A DNA stretch of 64,000 bases, taken from Dyella sp. ASV21 (GTDB lineage: Bacteria > Pseudomonadota > Gammaproteobacteria > Xanthomonadales > Rhodanobacteraceae). The stretch spans positions 47,814 to 111,813 of the forward strand of contig NZ_JAELTT010000006.1 in NCBI RefSeq assembly GCF_016428975.1, read 5' to 3'. The position numbers were made by a program, and so were the translations under genes. The notes under the pieces are model-generated. The model made no database searches. It worked only from the letters and a program-made list of their open reading frames with translations, and was not told the origin of the DNA. Shown here piece after piece: positions 27,608 through 36,197 of the stretch (position 1 is the first letter of the stretch; each line of letters starts with the position of its first letter).

Positions 27608-28652
27608 GCGTTGCCCATTGGCTGTCGCTTTCGAAGAATTTGCCCAACCGGCGGGCCAGCATCCGCAATACGGGATTACGCAGATAAATGGCGTGCCGGG
27701 TGAGGGTAAAGTGTGCGCCCAGGTACGACTTGATCTCCGGGTCCGTCCAACCGGCCACGTAGTGGGTCAAACCCTGCTCGCGAGCATAGGCCAGGTTGTG
27801 GAACCAGCTGGTGAAGTACAGGTTCTGCTCGCGCGCCTGCGGGTAGGCAAAGCCGACATATTTGTCGATCAGCTTGCCGTCCACCACAAAGCACAGGTTC
27901 CAACCGATCATCTGACCCTCGTGGCGATAAACAAACGCCACCCCTCCATGACTGCCATCGCGCAGCACTGCGGCGAAGAACGCACGACTGAGCTTGTCGA
28001 AATGGATCTCGCTTTGCGCATACACGTTCTCGTAGAGCGCGTAATACGCATCGACCACGGCATCGTCGGCGAACGTGGGGTCGCCGCAGCGCACCGCCTC
28101 CACCACCACATCCTCACGCTTGCGCAGCTTGCGGCGGATGTCCTTGCGTCGCCCCGACGACAGGCGGCCCAGGTACTCGTCCTCGCTGGCGAAATCGATC
28201 GGCACATAGGCAAGCGCCTGACCTTCCAACAGCACGAAGCCCTGCACGGCGCAGGCGTCGGCGAACTGCCGGCACCATTCACTGGTGGCCGCATCGAACA
28301 ACGGCGAGGACTGCGGAATATCCTTGATGATCATCAGCCGCGTGCGGCGGCCCAATACATCCCGCAGTGCTTTAGCCAGTGACGCCGGTTGCGCATCACC
28401 GGGAAACAGCGCGTATTCGGAGACCGTGGTGCCCACGAAGGTGGTGCGCCAGCGCAGCCAGCGCCCCCACCAGCCATACCCAGGCGCGCGGGTCACTTTC
28501 GCGCGCACAACGGCATCGGCGGTGGTAAGCAGGTCAAAAGGGGCCACGAAGGCCGGCGTACCGGCGGCCTCCATCACGCTGAAACCGATAGGTGGATGCT
28601 CGGCAAACTGGGCGATCAGCGCGTCCGGTTCGAGCTGGTTGAGATACCGCAC
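27594..28652 (-). CDS. FemAB/BioF2-like GNAT acyltransferase
   Basis: A 352-residue protein with the tandem-GNAT look of the acetyltransf_6 (BioF2/FemAB-like) group: LSSGRRKDIRRKLRKRED mid-protein, then VAFVYRHEGQMIGWNLCFVVDGKLIDKYVGF and AREQGLTHYVAGWTDPEIKSYLG. Proteins of this type move acyl or aminoacyl groups onto amines, often in wall or lipid synthesis. It is divergent from the acyl carrier protein gene across a 234-base gap, and leads the arginase-fold gene, which overlaps its end. An acyl-ACP donor is an attractive but unproven idea. Confidence 0.75.
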   Translation of the reverse strand: MRYLNQLEPDALIAQFAEHPPIGFSVMEAAGTPAFVAPFDLLTTADAVVRAKVTRAPGYGWWGRWLRWRTTFVGTTVSEYALFPGDAQPASLAKALRDVLGRRTRLMIIKDIPQSSPLFDAATSEWCRQFADACAVQGFVLLEGQALAYVPIDFASEDEYLGRLSSGRRKDIRRKLRKREDVVVEAVRCGDPTFADDAVVDAYYALYENVYAQSEIHFDKLSRAFFAAVLRDGSHGGVAFVYRHEGQMIGWNLCFVVDGKLIDKYVGFAYPQAREQNLYFTSWFHNLAYAREQGLTHYVAGWTDPEIKSYLGAHFTLTRHAIYLRNPVLRMLARRLGKFFESDSQWATHDKA

Positions 28653-28886
28653 GCGGTGCTTCCTGGGTGCACAAGACGCATAGGATACGACTGTGTCCTT
28701 CGCCCCGCACGGTCAGCTGCGGCTCATGTGCCCATAAGGTTGGCGAAAGGCGCACTGGGGAGGATCGGGCCTGCCCACCGTAGGCGCCGGCAATCTGGAC
28801 ATTGCCTTGTTGGTTCGTCAGGCTTGGGAAGGGGCATCGCCTCGATGCCTCGTGACCCCGGCGCCATGGAATCCAGGAAAGCAGAC

Positions 28887-29138
28887 ATGAGCACAGTTCA
28901 GCAGGAAACCTTCGACATCATCGCCAAGCAGGCCAAGATCGAACTGGACACGATCAAGCCGGAGTCGACCCTGAAAGACCTGGGCATCGCCTCGCTGGAT
29001 GCCATCGAGGTGATCTTCGATATCGAGGAACACTTCAACATCAACCTGCCCAACGAGGACACCGACCTGGAGAACGGCACGGTCGGCCAGCTCGTGGACG
29101 CCATCGAGCGCCAGCTCGCGCTGAAGCCGGCCGAGTAA
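28887..29138 (+). CDS. Free-standing acyl carrier protein
   Basis: An 83-residue acidic four-helix protein. The phosphopantetheine attachment site is Ser36 in LGIASLDAIEVIFDIEEHF, with Ala in place of the usual Asp before the Ser (ASL rather than DSL). The protein carries acyl chains as thioesters. AGGA precedes the ATG at 28887, which gives the expected length. The ketosynthase starts 4 bases after its stop. This is distinct from the housekeeping acpP, which normally sits with fabG/fabF. Confidence 0.88.
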   Translation: MSTVQQETFDIIAKQAKIELDTIKPESTLKDLGIASLDAIEVIFDIEEHFNINLPNEDTDLENGTVGQLVDAIERQLALKPAE

Positions 29139-29142
29139 CTCC

Positions 29143-30357
29143 ATGCGCCGCATCGTGATTACCGGCATGGGCGCGATCTGCGCGCTCGGCCATGACGCTC
29201 GCTCCGTCTGGAAAGCGATGACCGAGGGACGCTCCGGCATCGGCCCGATTCATCACATCCTGCCCGGCCAGTTGCGCAACGGCGGCATCGCCGCCGAAGT
29301 CACCGACTACGACCCGGCCAACTTCTTCGACGAAGCCAGGCGCACCCTGCTCGATCCCTTCAGCGAATACGCGCTGATCGCCTCCCGCGAGGCGATTGCG
29401 CAATCGGGCATCTCTTTCGAAGGCGAGGCCGGGGCGCGCACCGCCGTGGTTATCGGCACCGGTGCGGGCGGCGAAACCACCCGCGACGATTTGTACGAGC
29501 GCCTGTACGGCGAGCATCAGGGCCGCTTCCACCCGCTGGGCATCGTGCGCATGATGATGAACGCGCCCGCCAGCCAGGTGAGCATGGTGCATGGCATCAC
29601 CGGCCCGTCCTTCGTGGTGGCCAGTGCCTGCGCTTCGTCCAATCACGCGTTCGCGCAGGCCGCCATGATGATCCGCTCCGGCCTGGTCGATGCGGCCGTG
29701 GTCGGTGGTACCGAGGCTTGCATCACGCTGGGCACCCTGCGTGCGTGGGAAGCCATGCGCGTACTCGCCCCCGATACCTGCCGCCCCTTCAGTCAGGGCC
29801 GTCGTGGCCTGGTGCTCGGCGAAGGCGCGGCCATGTATGTCATCGAGACGCTGGAATCGGCGCAGAAGCGCGGCGCCGAAATCCTGTGCGAACTGGTAGG
29901 CACCGGCATGAGTTCCGATGCCGGCGATATCGCCGCGCCCTCGGACATCGGCGCTGCCGCCGCCATGAACGCCGCGCTGCGCGACGGCGGCCTGTCGCCA
30001 CAGGACGTGGACTACGTCAATGCCCACGGCACCGGCACGGTCGCCAACGACAGCACCGAAACGCGCGCGCTCCATCGCGTGTTCGGGGCGCATGCGCGCG
30101 AACTGGCGATCAGCTCCACCAAACCCATGCATGGTCACGCCTTGGGTGCGGGCGGCGCGCTGGAACTGGTGGCGGCGATTGGCGCCATCCACGACGGCAT
30201 CGTACCGCCCACGCTGAACTATCTGGGCCCCGACCCCGCCTGCGATCTCGACTACGTGCCCAATGAAGCGCGCGAGCTGAAGGTGAATGCGGCGATCAGC
30301 AACTCGTTCGCTTTCGGCGGCCTCAACGCCGTCATCGCGATTCGCCGATACGGCTAG
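29143..30357 (+). CDS. Beta-ketoacyl-ACP synthase (FabF-type ketosynthase)
   Basis: A 404-residue condensing enzyme with intact catalytic residues: Cys163 in VVASACASSNHA, His295 in NAHGTGTVAND, Lys327 in STKPMHGH and His332. It condenses malonyl-ACP with an acyl chain. It is paired with its own ACP and stands outside any fatty-acid synthesis cluster, with no ketoreductase or malonyl transferase nearby, which suggests a specialised acyl product. The nearest alternative is a second FabF or FabB of primary metabolism. Confidence 0.9.
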   Translation: MRRIVITGMGAICALGHDARSVWKAMTEGRSGIGPIHHILPGQLRNGGIAAEVTDYDPANFFDEARRTLLDPFSEYALIASREAIAQSGISFEGEAGARTAVVIGTGAGGETTRDDLYERLYGEHQGRFHPLGIVRMMMNAPASQVSMVHGITGPSFVVASACASSNHAFAQAAMMIRSGLVDAAVVGGTEACITLGTLRAWEAMRVLAPDTCRPFSQGRRGLVLGEGAAMYVIETLESAQKRGAEILCELVGTGMSSDAGDIAAPSDIGAAAAMNAALRDGGLSPQDVDYVNAHGTGTVANDSTETRALHRVFGAHARELAISSTKPMHGHALGAGGALELVAAIGAIHDGIVPPTLNYLGPDPACDLDYVPNEARELKVNAAISNSFAFGGLNAVIAIRRYG

Positions 30358-30443
30358 CCTTGGCCTGAATAGGTTCGCCAATCGCGCGAATGATGCGCAG
30401 AGCCTGAACATCCCCTACTGCCACATAAGCCACACATCGAGGT

Positions 30444-30845
30444 CTAGCTGAGGCTCGGCAAAATCTGCTGCTTGCTCAAACGGGCAATCGGCATGTCGCA
30501 GGTGGCGGTGGGGTCGATCCAGCACAAGGCATCAATTTCAGCATGCGGCTGAAACGGACCGTCAGCCGTTACCTCGTAAACCTCGGCCTCCACCATGCAG
30601 CCCGGCTCGTTCGCAGCCGGCGCGCTGAATCGGCCAAGCCAGCGCGCGCCGTCGCTGTGCATCCGGCAGCCCAGTTCCTCCTGCAGCTCACGCGCGAGTG
30701 TGTGCAGATCGTCGCTGTCGCCGGCATCGCGCTTGCCGCCCGGCTGCTGCCAGGCCGTGGCACCGCGCTTGCGCACCATCAGCACCCGCCCCTCGGCGTC
30801 ACGGATCACGGCGGCGACAATGCGGATAACATCCTGCGCGCTCAC
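30444..30845 (-). CDS. Nudix hydrolase with altered Nudix box
   Basis: A 133-residue Nudix-fold protein. The box reads GGKRDAGDSDDLHTLARELQEELG: the first Glu is Asp and there is one extra residue before REL. The distal REL-EE acidic set, which holds the metal, is kept. Substrate unknown, probably a nucleoside diphosphate derivative. Its start overlaps the stop of the second Nudix gene upstream by 4 bases, so the two are in one operon. It converges with the ketosynthase gene. Confidence 0.8.
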   Translation of the reverse strand: MSAQDVIRIVAAVIRDAEGRVLMVRKRGATAWQQPGGKRDAGDSDDLHTLARELQEELGCRMHSDGARWLGRFSAPAANEPGCMVEAEVYEVTADGPFQPHAEIDALCWIDPTATCDMPIARLSKQQILPSLS

Positions 30846-31330
30846 AGGCGCGAGTAGGCCCAGGACTGCATGCGCCCGTCCTTGTACGGCATCACGCCAT
30901 GAAAGGGGCGCGGGTCCGCGTCAAAGACCAAGGGCAGAAAGTGACGGTCGCCCTCCCACATGGGCAACTCCATCAGCCGATCCAGCGGCACCCATTCCAG
31001 CGCCCCTTCGGGGTTGGCGGTGAGCGGCGTGCCGCTGAAGCGCTCGATCACAAAGATGAATCCCAGCCAGTCCTCGCCCTGCTTGCCGAAGCCGGGCCAG
31101 TTGAGCGTGCCGCGCAACGCCATCGATTCGCAGGTAATGCCCGCCTCCTCCAGAATCTCCCGGCGCATGCAGGCGGCGATGTCCTCACCCGGCTCCATCT
31201 TGCCGCCCAGGCCGTTGTACTTGCCCAGATGCAGGTCATCGGGGCGGGCATTGCGATGGATCATCAGCACCCGCTCGCGATCGGGCGAAAGCACGTAGCC
31301 AAGCGTGGCGACAATGGGGGTGTAGGGCAT
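30842..31330 (-). CDS. Nudix hydrolase, MutT/8-oxo-dGTPase-like
   Basis: A 162-residue protein with a canonical box: G-K-M-E-P-G-E, seven residues, then REILEEAGI. The N-terminal PIVATLGYVLSPDRERVLMIHRN and the YNGLGGKMEPGE segment resemble MutT-type and NUDT1-like enzymes that clear oxidised nucleotides. The start at 31330 is preferred because the conserved part begins right there; the reading to 31393 adds an unlikely leader. It is translated first, with the altered Nudix gene overlapping its stop. Confidence 0.85.
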   Translation of the reverse strand: MPYTPIVATLGYVLSPDRERVLMIHRNARPDDLHLGKYNGLGGKMEPGEDIAACMRREILEEAGITCESMALRGTLNWPGFGKQGEDWLGFIFVIERFSGTPLTANPEGALEWVPLDRLMELPMWEGDRHFLPLVFDADPRPFHGVMPYKDGRMQSWAYSRL

Positions 31331-31417
31331 GGTCGGCTGCACTGGGGAAAAGCCGAGTGTAAAACATGCCGCCACCGGGCTTGCGCGGATCACACCCGGC
31401 CGGCGACCATCAGGGGT

Positions 31418-32224
31418 ATGCCTATACGTTTGCCGCCCGGCCGCCCGTCCTGGCTCCTGCTCTCACTGCTCCTGCTATTGGGCAGCGTGACCGGGTGCTC
31501 GCGCGAGGCGGAAGCCGTGGATGGCCGGGAGCGTGTATTCGAAGGTCAGAACTTCCGCGTGGTCAGCATCGACCTCAAGCGCGAGGCCATCAGCCTGCAC
31601 TGGAAGGACCCGGAAAACGGCGAGCCCTTCGGCACCATCAATGCGCTGCGCCAATGGGGCATGTCGCACGGCCGGCGCATGCTGTTCGCGGCCAATGCCG
31701 GCATCTACGACCGCCAATACGCTCCGCTGGGGTTGCATGTGGAGAACGGCAAGACGGTGGTGCCACTGAACCTGGCGCACGGCAACCCCGCTTCCGGCAA
31801 TTTTTCGCTGCTGCCCAACGGAGTGTTTGCCATCTATCCCGACGGTCACGCCGCCGTGCAGACCAGCACGGCCTTCAAGGCGGCGGCCAAGCCCGTGCAG
31901 TGGGCCAGCCAATCGGGCCCCATGCTGGTGATCGACGGCAAGCTCAACGATCAGTTCATCGACGACTCCAGCAGCCTCAAGTGGCGTAGCGGCGTCTGCG
32001 CAAAAAACCCGCACCATGTAATTTTTGCGGTGAGCGAGGCACCGGTGAACTTCCACACCTTCGCGCGGCTGTTCAAGGAAGAACTGGGTTGCCGCGACGC
32101 GCTATACCTGGACGGCACCATTTCGCAGTTCTACGTGGATGGCGAAGGCTATGCCGGCGCCCCCACGTTCATGGTCAAGCCTTACGCCGGCATCTTCGCG
32201 GTGTTTACCCAGCCCACACTCTGA
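31418..32224 (+). CDS. Phosphodiester glycosidase family (DUF2233) lipoprotein
   Basis: A 268-residue protein with a lipobox (SVTGC at about residues 23-27), so anchored to a membrane outside the cytoplasm. Conserved NAGPA-like parts are FAANAGIYD, NFSLLPNGVFAI, SQSGPMLVIDGKLN, FAVSEAPVNF and the LYLDGTISQFY segment. The mammalian relative uncovers mannose-6-phosphate, and bacterial members cleave sugar-phosphodiester links. The start ATG at 31418 follows AGGGG. The Nudix pair is divergent from it. Confidence 0.85.
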   Translation: MPIRLPPGRPSWLLLSLLLLLGSVTGCSREAEAVDGRERVFEGQNFRVVSIDLKREAISLHWKDPENGEPFGTINALRQWGMSHGRRMLFAANAGIYDRQYAPLGLHVENGKTVVPLNLAHGNPASGNFSLLPNGVFAIYPDGHAAVQTSTAFKAAAKPVQWASQSGPMLVIDGKLNDQFIDDSSSLKWRSGVCAKNPHHVIFAVSEAPVNFHTFARLFKEELGCRDALYLDGTISQFYVDGEGYAGAPTFMVKPYAGIFAVFTQPTL

Positions 32225-32278
32225 GTCCCGTGCCTGTCCGCCGGCCTTGGTTCCTCCACTTCTCGAGCTGCTCGCGCC

Positions 32279-34699
32279 ATGACATCACCACGACGTTTCC
32301 GCTGGCTTCGCTATCTCCTCGGCACACTCCTGATCCTTGTGCTCGCACTACTCGCCACGGGCTGGTTTCTGCTGGCCGGCAGCCGCGCTCGGCTGGATGG
32401 CGAGGTGCACGCCGCAGGACTCAAGGACGCTGTATCGATCACGCGCGATGCCTTGGGTACGGTGACCTTGCAAGGCAAGAGCCGTGACGACATCAGCTAC
32501 GCGCTGGGCTACGTGCATGCGCAGGAGCGCTTTTTCGCCATGGACCTGATGCGCCGCCTGCCGGCCGGCGAACTGTCCGAACTGGTGGGCGCCAAGGCGC
32601 TGGACACCGACCTCAACCACCGACGGCATCGTCTGCGCAGCGTGGCCGAGGCCGCCTATATGGCGCTGACACCCGAGCAGAAACACTCGCTCGACCTGTA
32701 TGCCGCCGGCGTCAATGCCGGCCTTGGCGACCTGCACGTGAAGCCGTGGGAATACCTGCTGCTCAACGCCAAACCGCAAGCGTGGCGTCCGGAAGATACC
32801 TTTCTGGTGATCGCGGCGATGTACCTGGACCTCAACGGCGACGGGCGCAACGAACGCGAGTTGCACATCGCCGAACTGCGCTCGGCGCTCCCCGGTCCGC
32901 TGGCCGATTTCCTGCTGTCGCCAGACCCCGATTGGGAGGCGCCCCTGAAAGGTGACCTGTCGCGTCCGCCGGTGGTGCCCGGCGCCGACATCTACGACCT
33001 GCGCCAGGTGCAACCCGCCACACACGCCGACAACAGCACCGTCACCGCTGCCCTGATGCCTGCGTTGGATGCGGCGCGCCCTGGCAGCAACAACTTTGCC
33101 GTGGCGGGCAGCCTCACCGAAACGGGTTCGGCGATTGTCGCCAACGACATGCACCTGACCCTGCGCGTGCCCAACATCTGGTTCCGCGCGCGGCTGCGCT
33201 ATCCCGACCCCACCGCCCCGGGCGGGCAGCGCGACGCCAATGGCCTCACCCTGCCCGGCACGCCAGCGCTGGTGGTCGGCTCCAACGGTCAGGTAGCCTG
33301 GGGCTTCACCAACAGCTACGGCGACTGGCTGGACTGGGTGCGCGTACAACGCGACCCGAACAACCCCAGCCGTTACAAGGTGCCCGAAGGCTGGGCCAAC
33401 ATCGAATCGCATGACGAAGAGATCCGCATCAAAGATGCCCCCAGCCACACGATGAAAGTGGAGAGCACGCGCTGGGGCCCGATCATGGCCAAGGACACCG
33501 ATGGCACCGACCTCGCGCTCGCATGGATCGGCAATCGCCCGCGCGGCTACAACCTCGGCGTGATGCAACTGGAACACGCGGACAGCGCGCACCATGCATT
33601 GGACATGGCGCCCGAAATGGGCATGCCTCCGCAAAACTTGCTCGCCGCCGACAGCGCGGGCCATATAGGCTGGACCGTGACCGGCAACAGCGTTCCGTTG
33701 CGCAAGGGTTTCGATCCGCAATTGCCTGCCGATTGGTCCACCCCCGATACCGGCTGGGTGGGCTGGTCCGACCCTGCGCAACGACCACGCGTGGAAGACC
33801 CAGAGGATGGACGCCTGTGGACGGCCAACAACCGCACTGTGGACGGGGCCGATCTGGAGCTGCTCGGCAACGGCGGTCACGACCTGGGCGCACGCGCGCA
33901 GCAGATACGCGACGACCTGCGCGCCCGCAGCAGCTTTGCGCCGGGTAACCTGCTCGACGTACAGCTGGACAATCGCGCCGTGCTGCTCACCCGCTGGCAG
34001 CGTCTGCTGCAGGACACCTTGGCAGGCACCAACGATCCCCAACTGGAACAACTGCGTCAGCTCACTGCCAACTGGAGCGGCCGCGCCGCGCCGGAAAGCG
34101 TGGACTATCGCCTGGTGCGCGCGTTCCGGGATAACGTAAAGGAAGACGTGCTCGCGCCGTTCGTGGTGCAGGTGCAAACCAAGCACCCCGACTTCCGCTG
34201 GCCCGGACTGGTCGATGCCGAAGGCGCCGTCTGGACACTGCTGCGCGATCGCCCAGTCAACCTGCTCGACCCCAAGTACGACAACTGGAATGCCCTGCTC
34301 ACCGCGGCGGCACATCAGGTCGTCGACGAACTGGGCAAGCAGCCCGGCGGCCTCGCCGCGCGCAACTGGGGCGAATACAACCGTACCGACATCCGCAGCC
34401 CGCTATCGCGCGCGTTGCCGCCGTTCCTTGGCAAGCTGCTGGATATGCCCGACGAACCGGTTGCCGGCGACCACAACATGCCACGCGTGGTGTCGCCCGG
34501 CTTTGGCGCCTCCGAACGCCTGGACGTGATGCCCGGCCACGAAGCACAAAGCATCCTGCACATGCCTGGTGGTCAAAGCGACCACCCGCTGTCGCCCTAC
34601 CACGGCGCCGGCCAGGACGACTGGGTTAATGGCCGCCCCACCCCGCTGTTGCCGGGGCCGGAACAGCACACGCTGACGTTGCTGCCGAAGGCAAATTGA
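32279..34699 (+). CDS. Penicillin acylase family Ntn hydrolase
   Basis: An 806-residue protein with an N-terminal membrane anchor or signal (YLLGTLLILVLALLATGWFLLAG). The alpha part holds SYALGYVHAQERFFAMDLMRRL, and the beta chain should begin at Ser270 in RPGSNNFAV, the autocatalytic cut and nucleophile of Ntn hydrolases. Members deacylate beta-lactams or N-acyl-homoserine lactones; which of these this enzyme uses is not shown by the sequence. It follows the glycosidase by 54 bases on the same strand. Confidence 0.9.
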   Translation: MTSPRRFRWLRYLLGTLLILVLALLATGWFLLAGSRARLDGEVHAAGLKDAVSITRDALGTVTLQGKSRDDISYALGYVHAQERFFAMDLMRRLPAGELSELVGAKALDTDLNHRRHRLRSVAEAAYMALTPEQKHSLDLYAAGVNAGLGDLHVKPWEYLLLNAKPQAWRPEDTFLVIAAMYLDLNGDGRNERELHIAELRSALPGPLADFLLSPDPDWEAPLKGDLSRPPVVPGADIYDLRQVQPATHADNSTVTAALMPALDAARPGSNNFAVAGSLTETGSAIVANDMHLTLRVPNIWFRARLRYPDPTAPGGQRDANGLTLPGTPALVVGSNGQVAWGFTNSYGDWLDWVRVQRDPNNPSRYKVPEGWANIESHDEEIRIKDAPSHTMKVESTRWGPIMAKDTDGTDLALAWIGNRPRGYNLGVMQLEHADSAHHALDMAPEMGMPPQNLLAADSAGHIGWTVTGNSVPLRKGFDPQLPADWSTPDTGWVGWSDPAQRPRVEDPEDGRLWTANNRTVDGADLELLGNGGHDLGARAQQIRDDLRARSSFAPGNLLDVQLDNRAVLLTRWQRLLQDTLAGTNDPQLEQLRQLTANWSGRAAPESVDYRLVRAFRDNVKEDVLAPFVVQVQTKHPDFRWPGLVDAEGAVWTLLRDRPVNLLDPKYDNWNALLTAAAHQVVDELGKQPGGLAARNWGEYNRTDIRSPLSRALPPFLGKLLDMPDEPVAGDHNMPRVVSPGFGASERLDVMPGHEAQSILHMPGGQSDHPLSPYHGAGQDDWVNGRPTPLLPGPEQHTLTLLPKAN

Positions 34700-34702
34700 G
34701 CG

Positions 34703-34742
34703 CTGTCCGGCGGTGCGCAACGCCGCGCGCACCACCGGACAG
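34703..34742 (+). terminator. Long hairpin after the penicillin acylase gene
   Basis: A 16-bp stem (left arm CTGTCCGGCGGTGCGC at 34703-34718, right arm 34727-34742) with one mismatch and an 8-base loop. It begins 3 bases after the stop. There is no strong T run after it on the plus strand, so it may protect the transcript end as well as terminate. Confidence 0.5.
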
Positions 34743-34873
34743 GGTATCTGCAAGTGCCAGCCAATCGCCTTGTTCCATCACCCACCTGACCGCGTTTCGC
34801 CCCTAGCAGGGTAGTGACTCGTTTCTAAACTCCCGCGCTCCAGACACAGGTCGAACGACCGTAGGGGCGAATC

Positions 34874-35833
34874 ATGAGTGCGCATCGCTGGCAACGAACC
34901 GCGTGGTGCACGCTGATCGTACTCGTGCTCGCCGCTGTCTCAGCATGGACTATCGAAGACATGCTGGTCCGTCCCAGACGCGCCATTGCTCACCCGCCCG
35001 GCGACCTCGCACTGGAGAACGTTACGCTCTCCAGCGCTGCCCACATATCGTTGAAGGGCTGGTACATGGCGGGCAAGCCGGGACGCGGCGCCGTCGTGCT
35101 GCTGCACGGCGTACGGAGCAATCGACTAGCCATGTTGCCCCGTGCACGTTGGCTGCACAGCCTTGGCTACACGGTATTGTTGATCGACTTTCGAGCCTCC
35201 GGCGAAAGCGATGGTGATCGCATCACGTTCGGCGAACTCGAATCATGCGATGCCCGTGCCGCGGTGGATTACCTGCACGCACGAGTACCACAAGAACGCA
35301 TCGGCGTTATCGGTACATCGATGGGCGGCGCAGCCAGCCTTCTCGCCAAGCCGGCGCTACCCGTGCAGGCCTTGGTGCTTGAGCAGGTCTATCCAAGCAT
35401 CGACCTCGCCGTGCAAGACCGCATTCAGCTGCACTTGGGCGGCGGAAAATGGTTGGCGCCGTTGCTGCTGAAATCCATGGCCTGGCGAACGGGCATCGAC
35501 CCCGCACAGCTTCGCCCCATCGTCCCCATCGCAAGCATCGTCACGCCCAAGCTACTTATAGTGGGAGGCGCAGACCAGCACACGCCCATCAATGAATCCA
35601 TGGACATGTATCGGCAGGCATCACCACCCAAGCAACTATGGGTTGTCGAAGGCGCGCGCCACGTCGATCTATACCACTTCGATGCATCGAGCTATCGCGC
35701 GCGAGTGGGCGCCTTCCTTGAGACGTACCTCTCCCGCCCCGGGCGCAACGCACGACCAGATATGCCATCTCAGCCCGGGGCGCTTGGCGTAACGACGGCG
35801 CAACGGCTCGATGCGACGGAGCATCCACCATAG
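34874..35833 (+). CDS. Alpha/beta-hydrolase with N-terminal anchor
   Basis: A 319-residue protein. An N-terminal hydrophobic helix (TLIVLVLAAVSAWTI) puts the enzyme on the outer face of the inner membrane or in the periplasm. The oxyanion part is VVLLHGVRSNRLAMLP, the nucleophile elbow GTSMGGAAS, the acid LLIVGGADQHTP and the His in EGARHVDLYHF. It resembles the S33/serine-aminopeptidase-like hydrolases. The C-terminal 30 residues look unconserved. Base composition is slightly less GC-rich than in its neighbours. Confidence 0.8.
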   Translation: MSAHRWQRTAWCTLIVLVLAAVSAWTIEDMLVRPRRAIAHPPGDLALENVTLSSAAHISLKGWYMAGKPGRGAVVLLHGVRSNRLAMLPRARWLHSLGYTVLLIDFRASGESDGDRITFGELESCDARAAVDYLHARVPQERIGVIGTSMGGAASLLAKPALPVQALVLEQVYPSIDLAVQDRIQLHLGGGKWLAPLLLKSMAWRTGIDPAQLRPIVPIASIVTPKLLIVGGADQHTPINESMDMYRQASPPKQLWVVEGARHVDLYHFDASSYRARVGAFLETYLSRPGRNARPDMPSQPGALGVTTAQRLDATEHPP

Positions 35834-35843
35834 CCTTCTGCGG

Positions 35844-35984
35844 TTACTTCAACACCTGCTCCGCATCGACGATCGCCACGCCCTGCGTCTGCCCCAGCAA
35901 GTGGTCGAACCAGTTTGCGAGCACTGCCAATAATGGACAGTAACCGCGCGGCCGCGGCAGAGCGACCCAATCAGGTCCATGCAT
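35844..35984 (-). pseudogene. C-terminal gene remnant (46 codons)
   Basis: An open frame on the minus strand that reads like the end of a real protein: PLLAVLANWFDHLLGQTQG followed by VAIVDAEQVLK and a stop. It has no ribosome site at its only ATG (35984). Its 5' limit lies exactly where the palindromic element at 35985 begins, so it looks like the surviving 3' end of a larger gene. I cannot name the family. A short real gene cannot be excluded. Confidence 0.45.
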
Positions 35985-36108
35985 GTCATTTCCGCGAAGC
36001 GCCATTCAACCGACAAGGGCCGCATCCAGTGACTTCACCAAGGGCAACGGCGCTGGATGGCCAGCACTTCGGTTGTTGAGAAGCGCCTCCCGCCCATACG
36101 GGAATGAC
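35985..36108. repeat. Long imperfect palindrome, REP/BIME-like element
   Basis: Three nested inverted repeats share one centre. The outer arms are GTCATTTCCG (35985) and CGGGAATGAC (ending 36108). The middle arms are TCAACCGA (36006-36013) and TCGGTTG (36069-36075). The inner arms are GGCCGCATCCAG (36018-36029) and CTGGATGGCC (36053-36062). The end sequence, and the ATCCAGTGACTTC inside, recall the GTCATTCCCG...GGGAATCCAG elements common between genes in Xanthomonadales; this copy looks decayed. The stretch 35834-36197 holds no intact gene. Confidence 0.7.
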
Positions 36109-36197
36109 CAACGGTTCAGGCCACGCATAGATGGCACTGGCACGTCCTTGTCACGCGCGGCGCGTGCCCCTGTTGGAACACGCACCACACGTGTGGC

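Noticed and set aside
32348..34315. A 655-codon frame antisense to the penicillin acylase
   Set aside because: The plus-strand gene has an intact Ntn Ser and membrane anchor; the antisense has no features.
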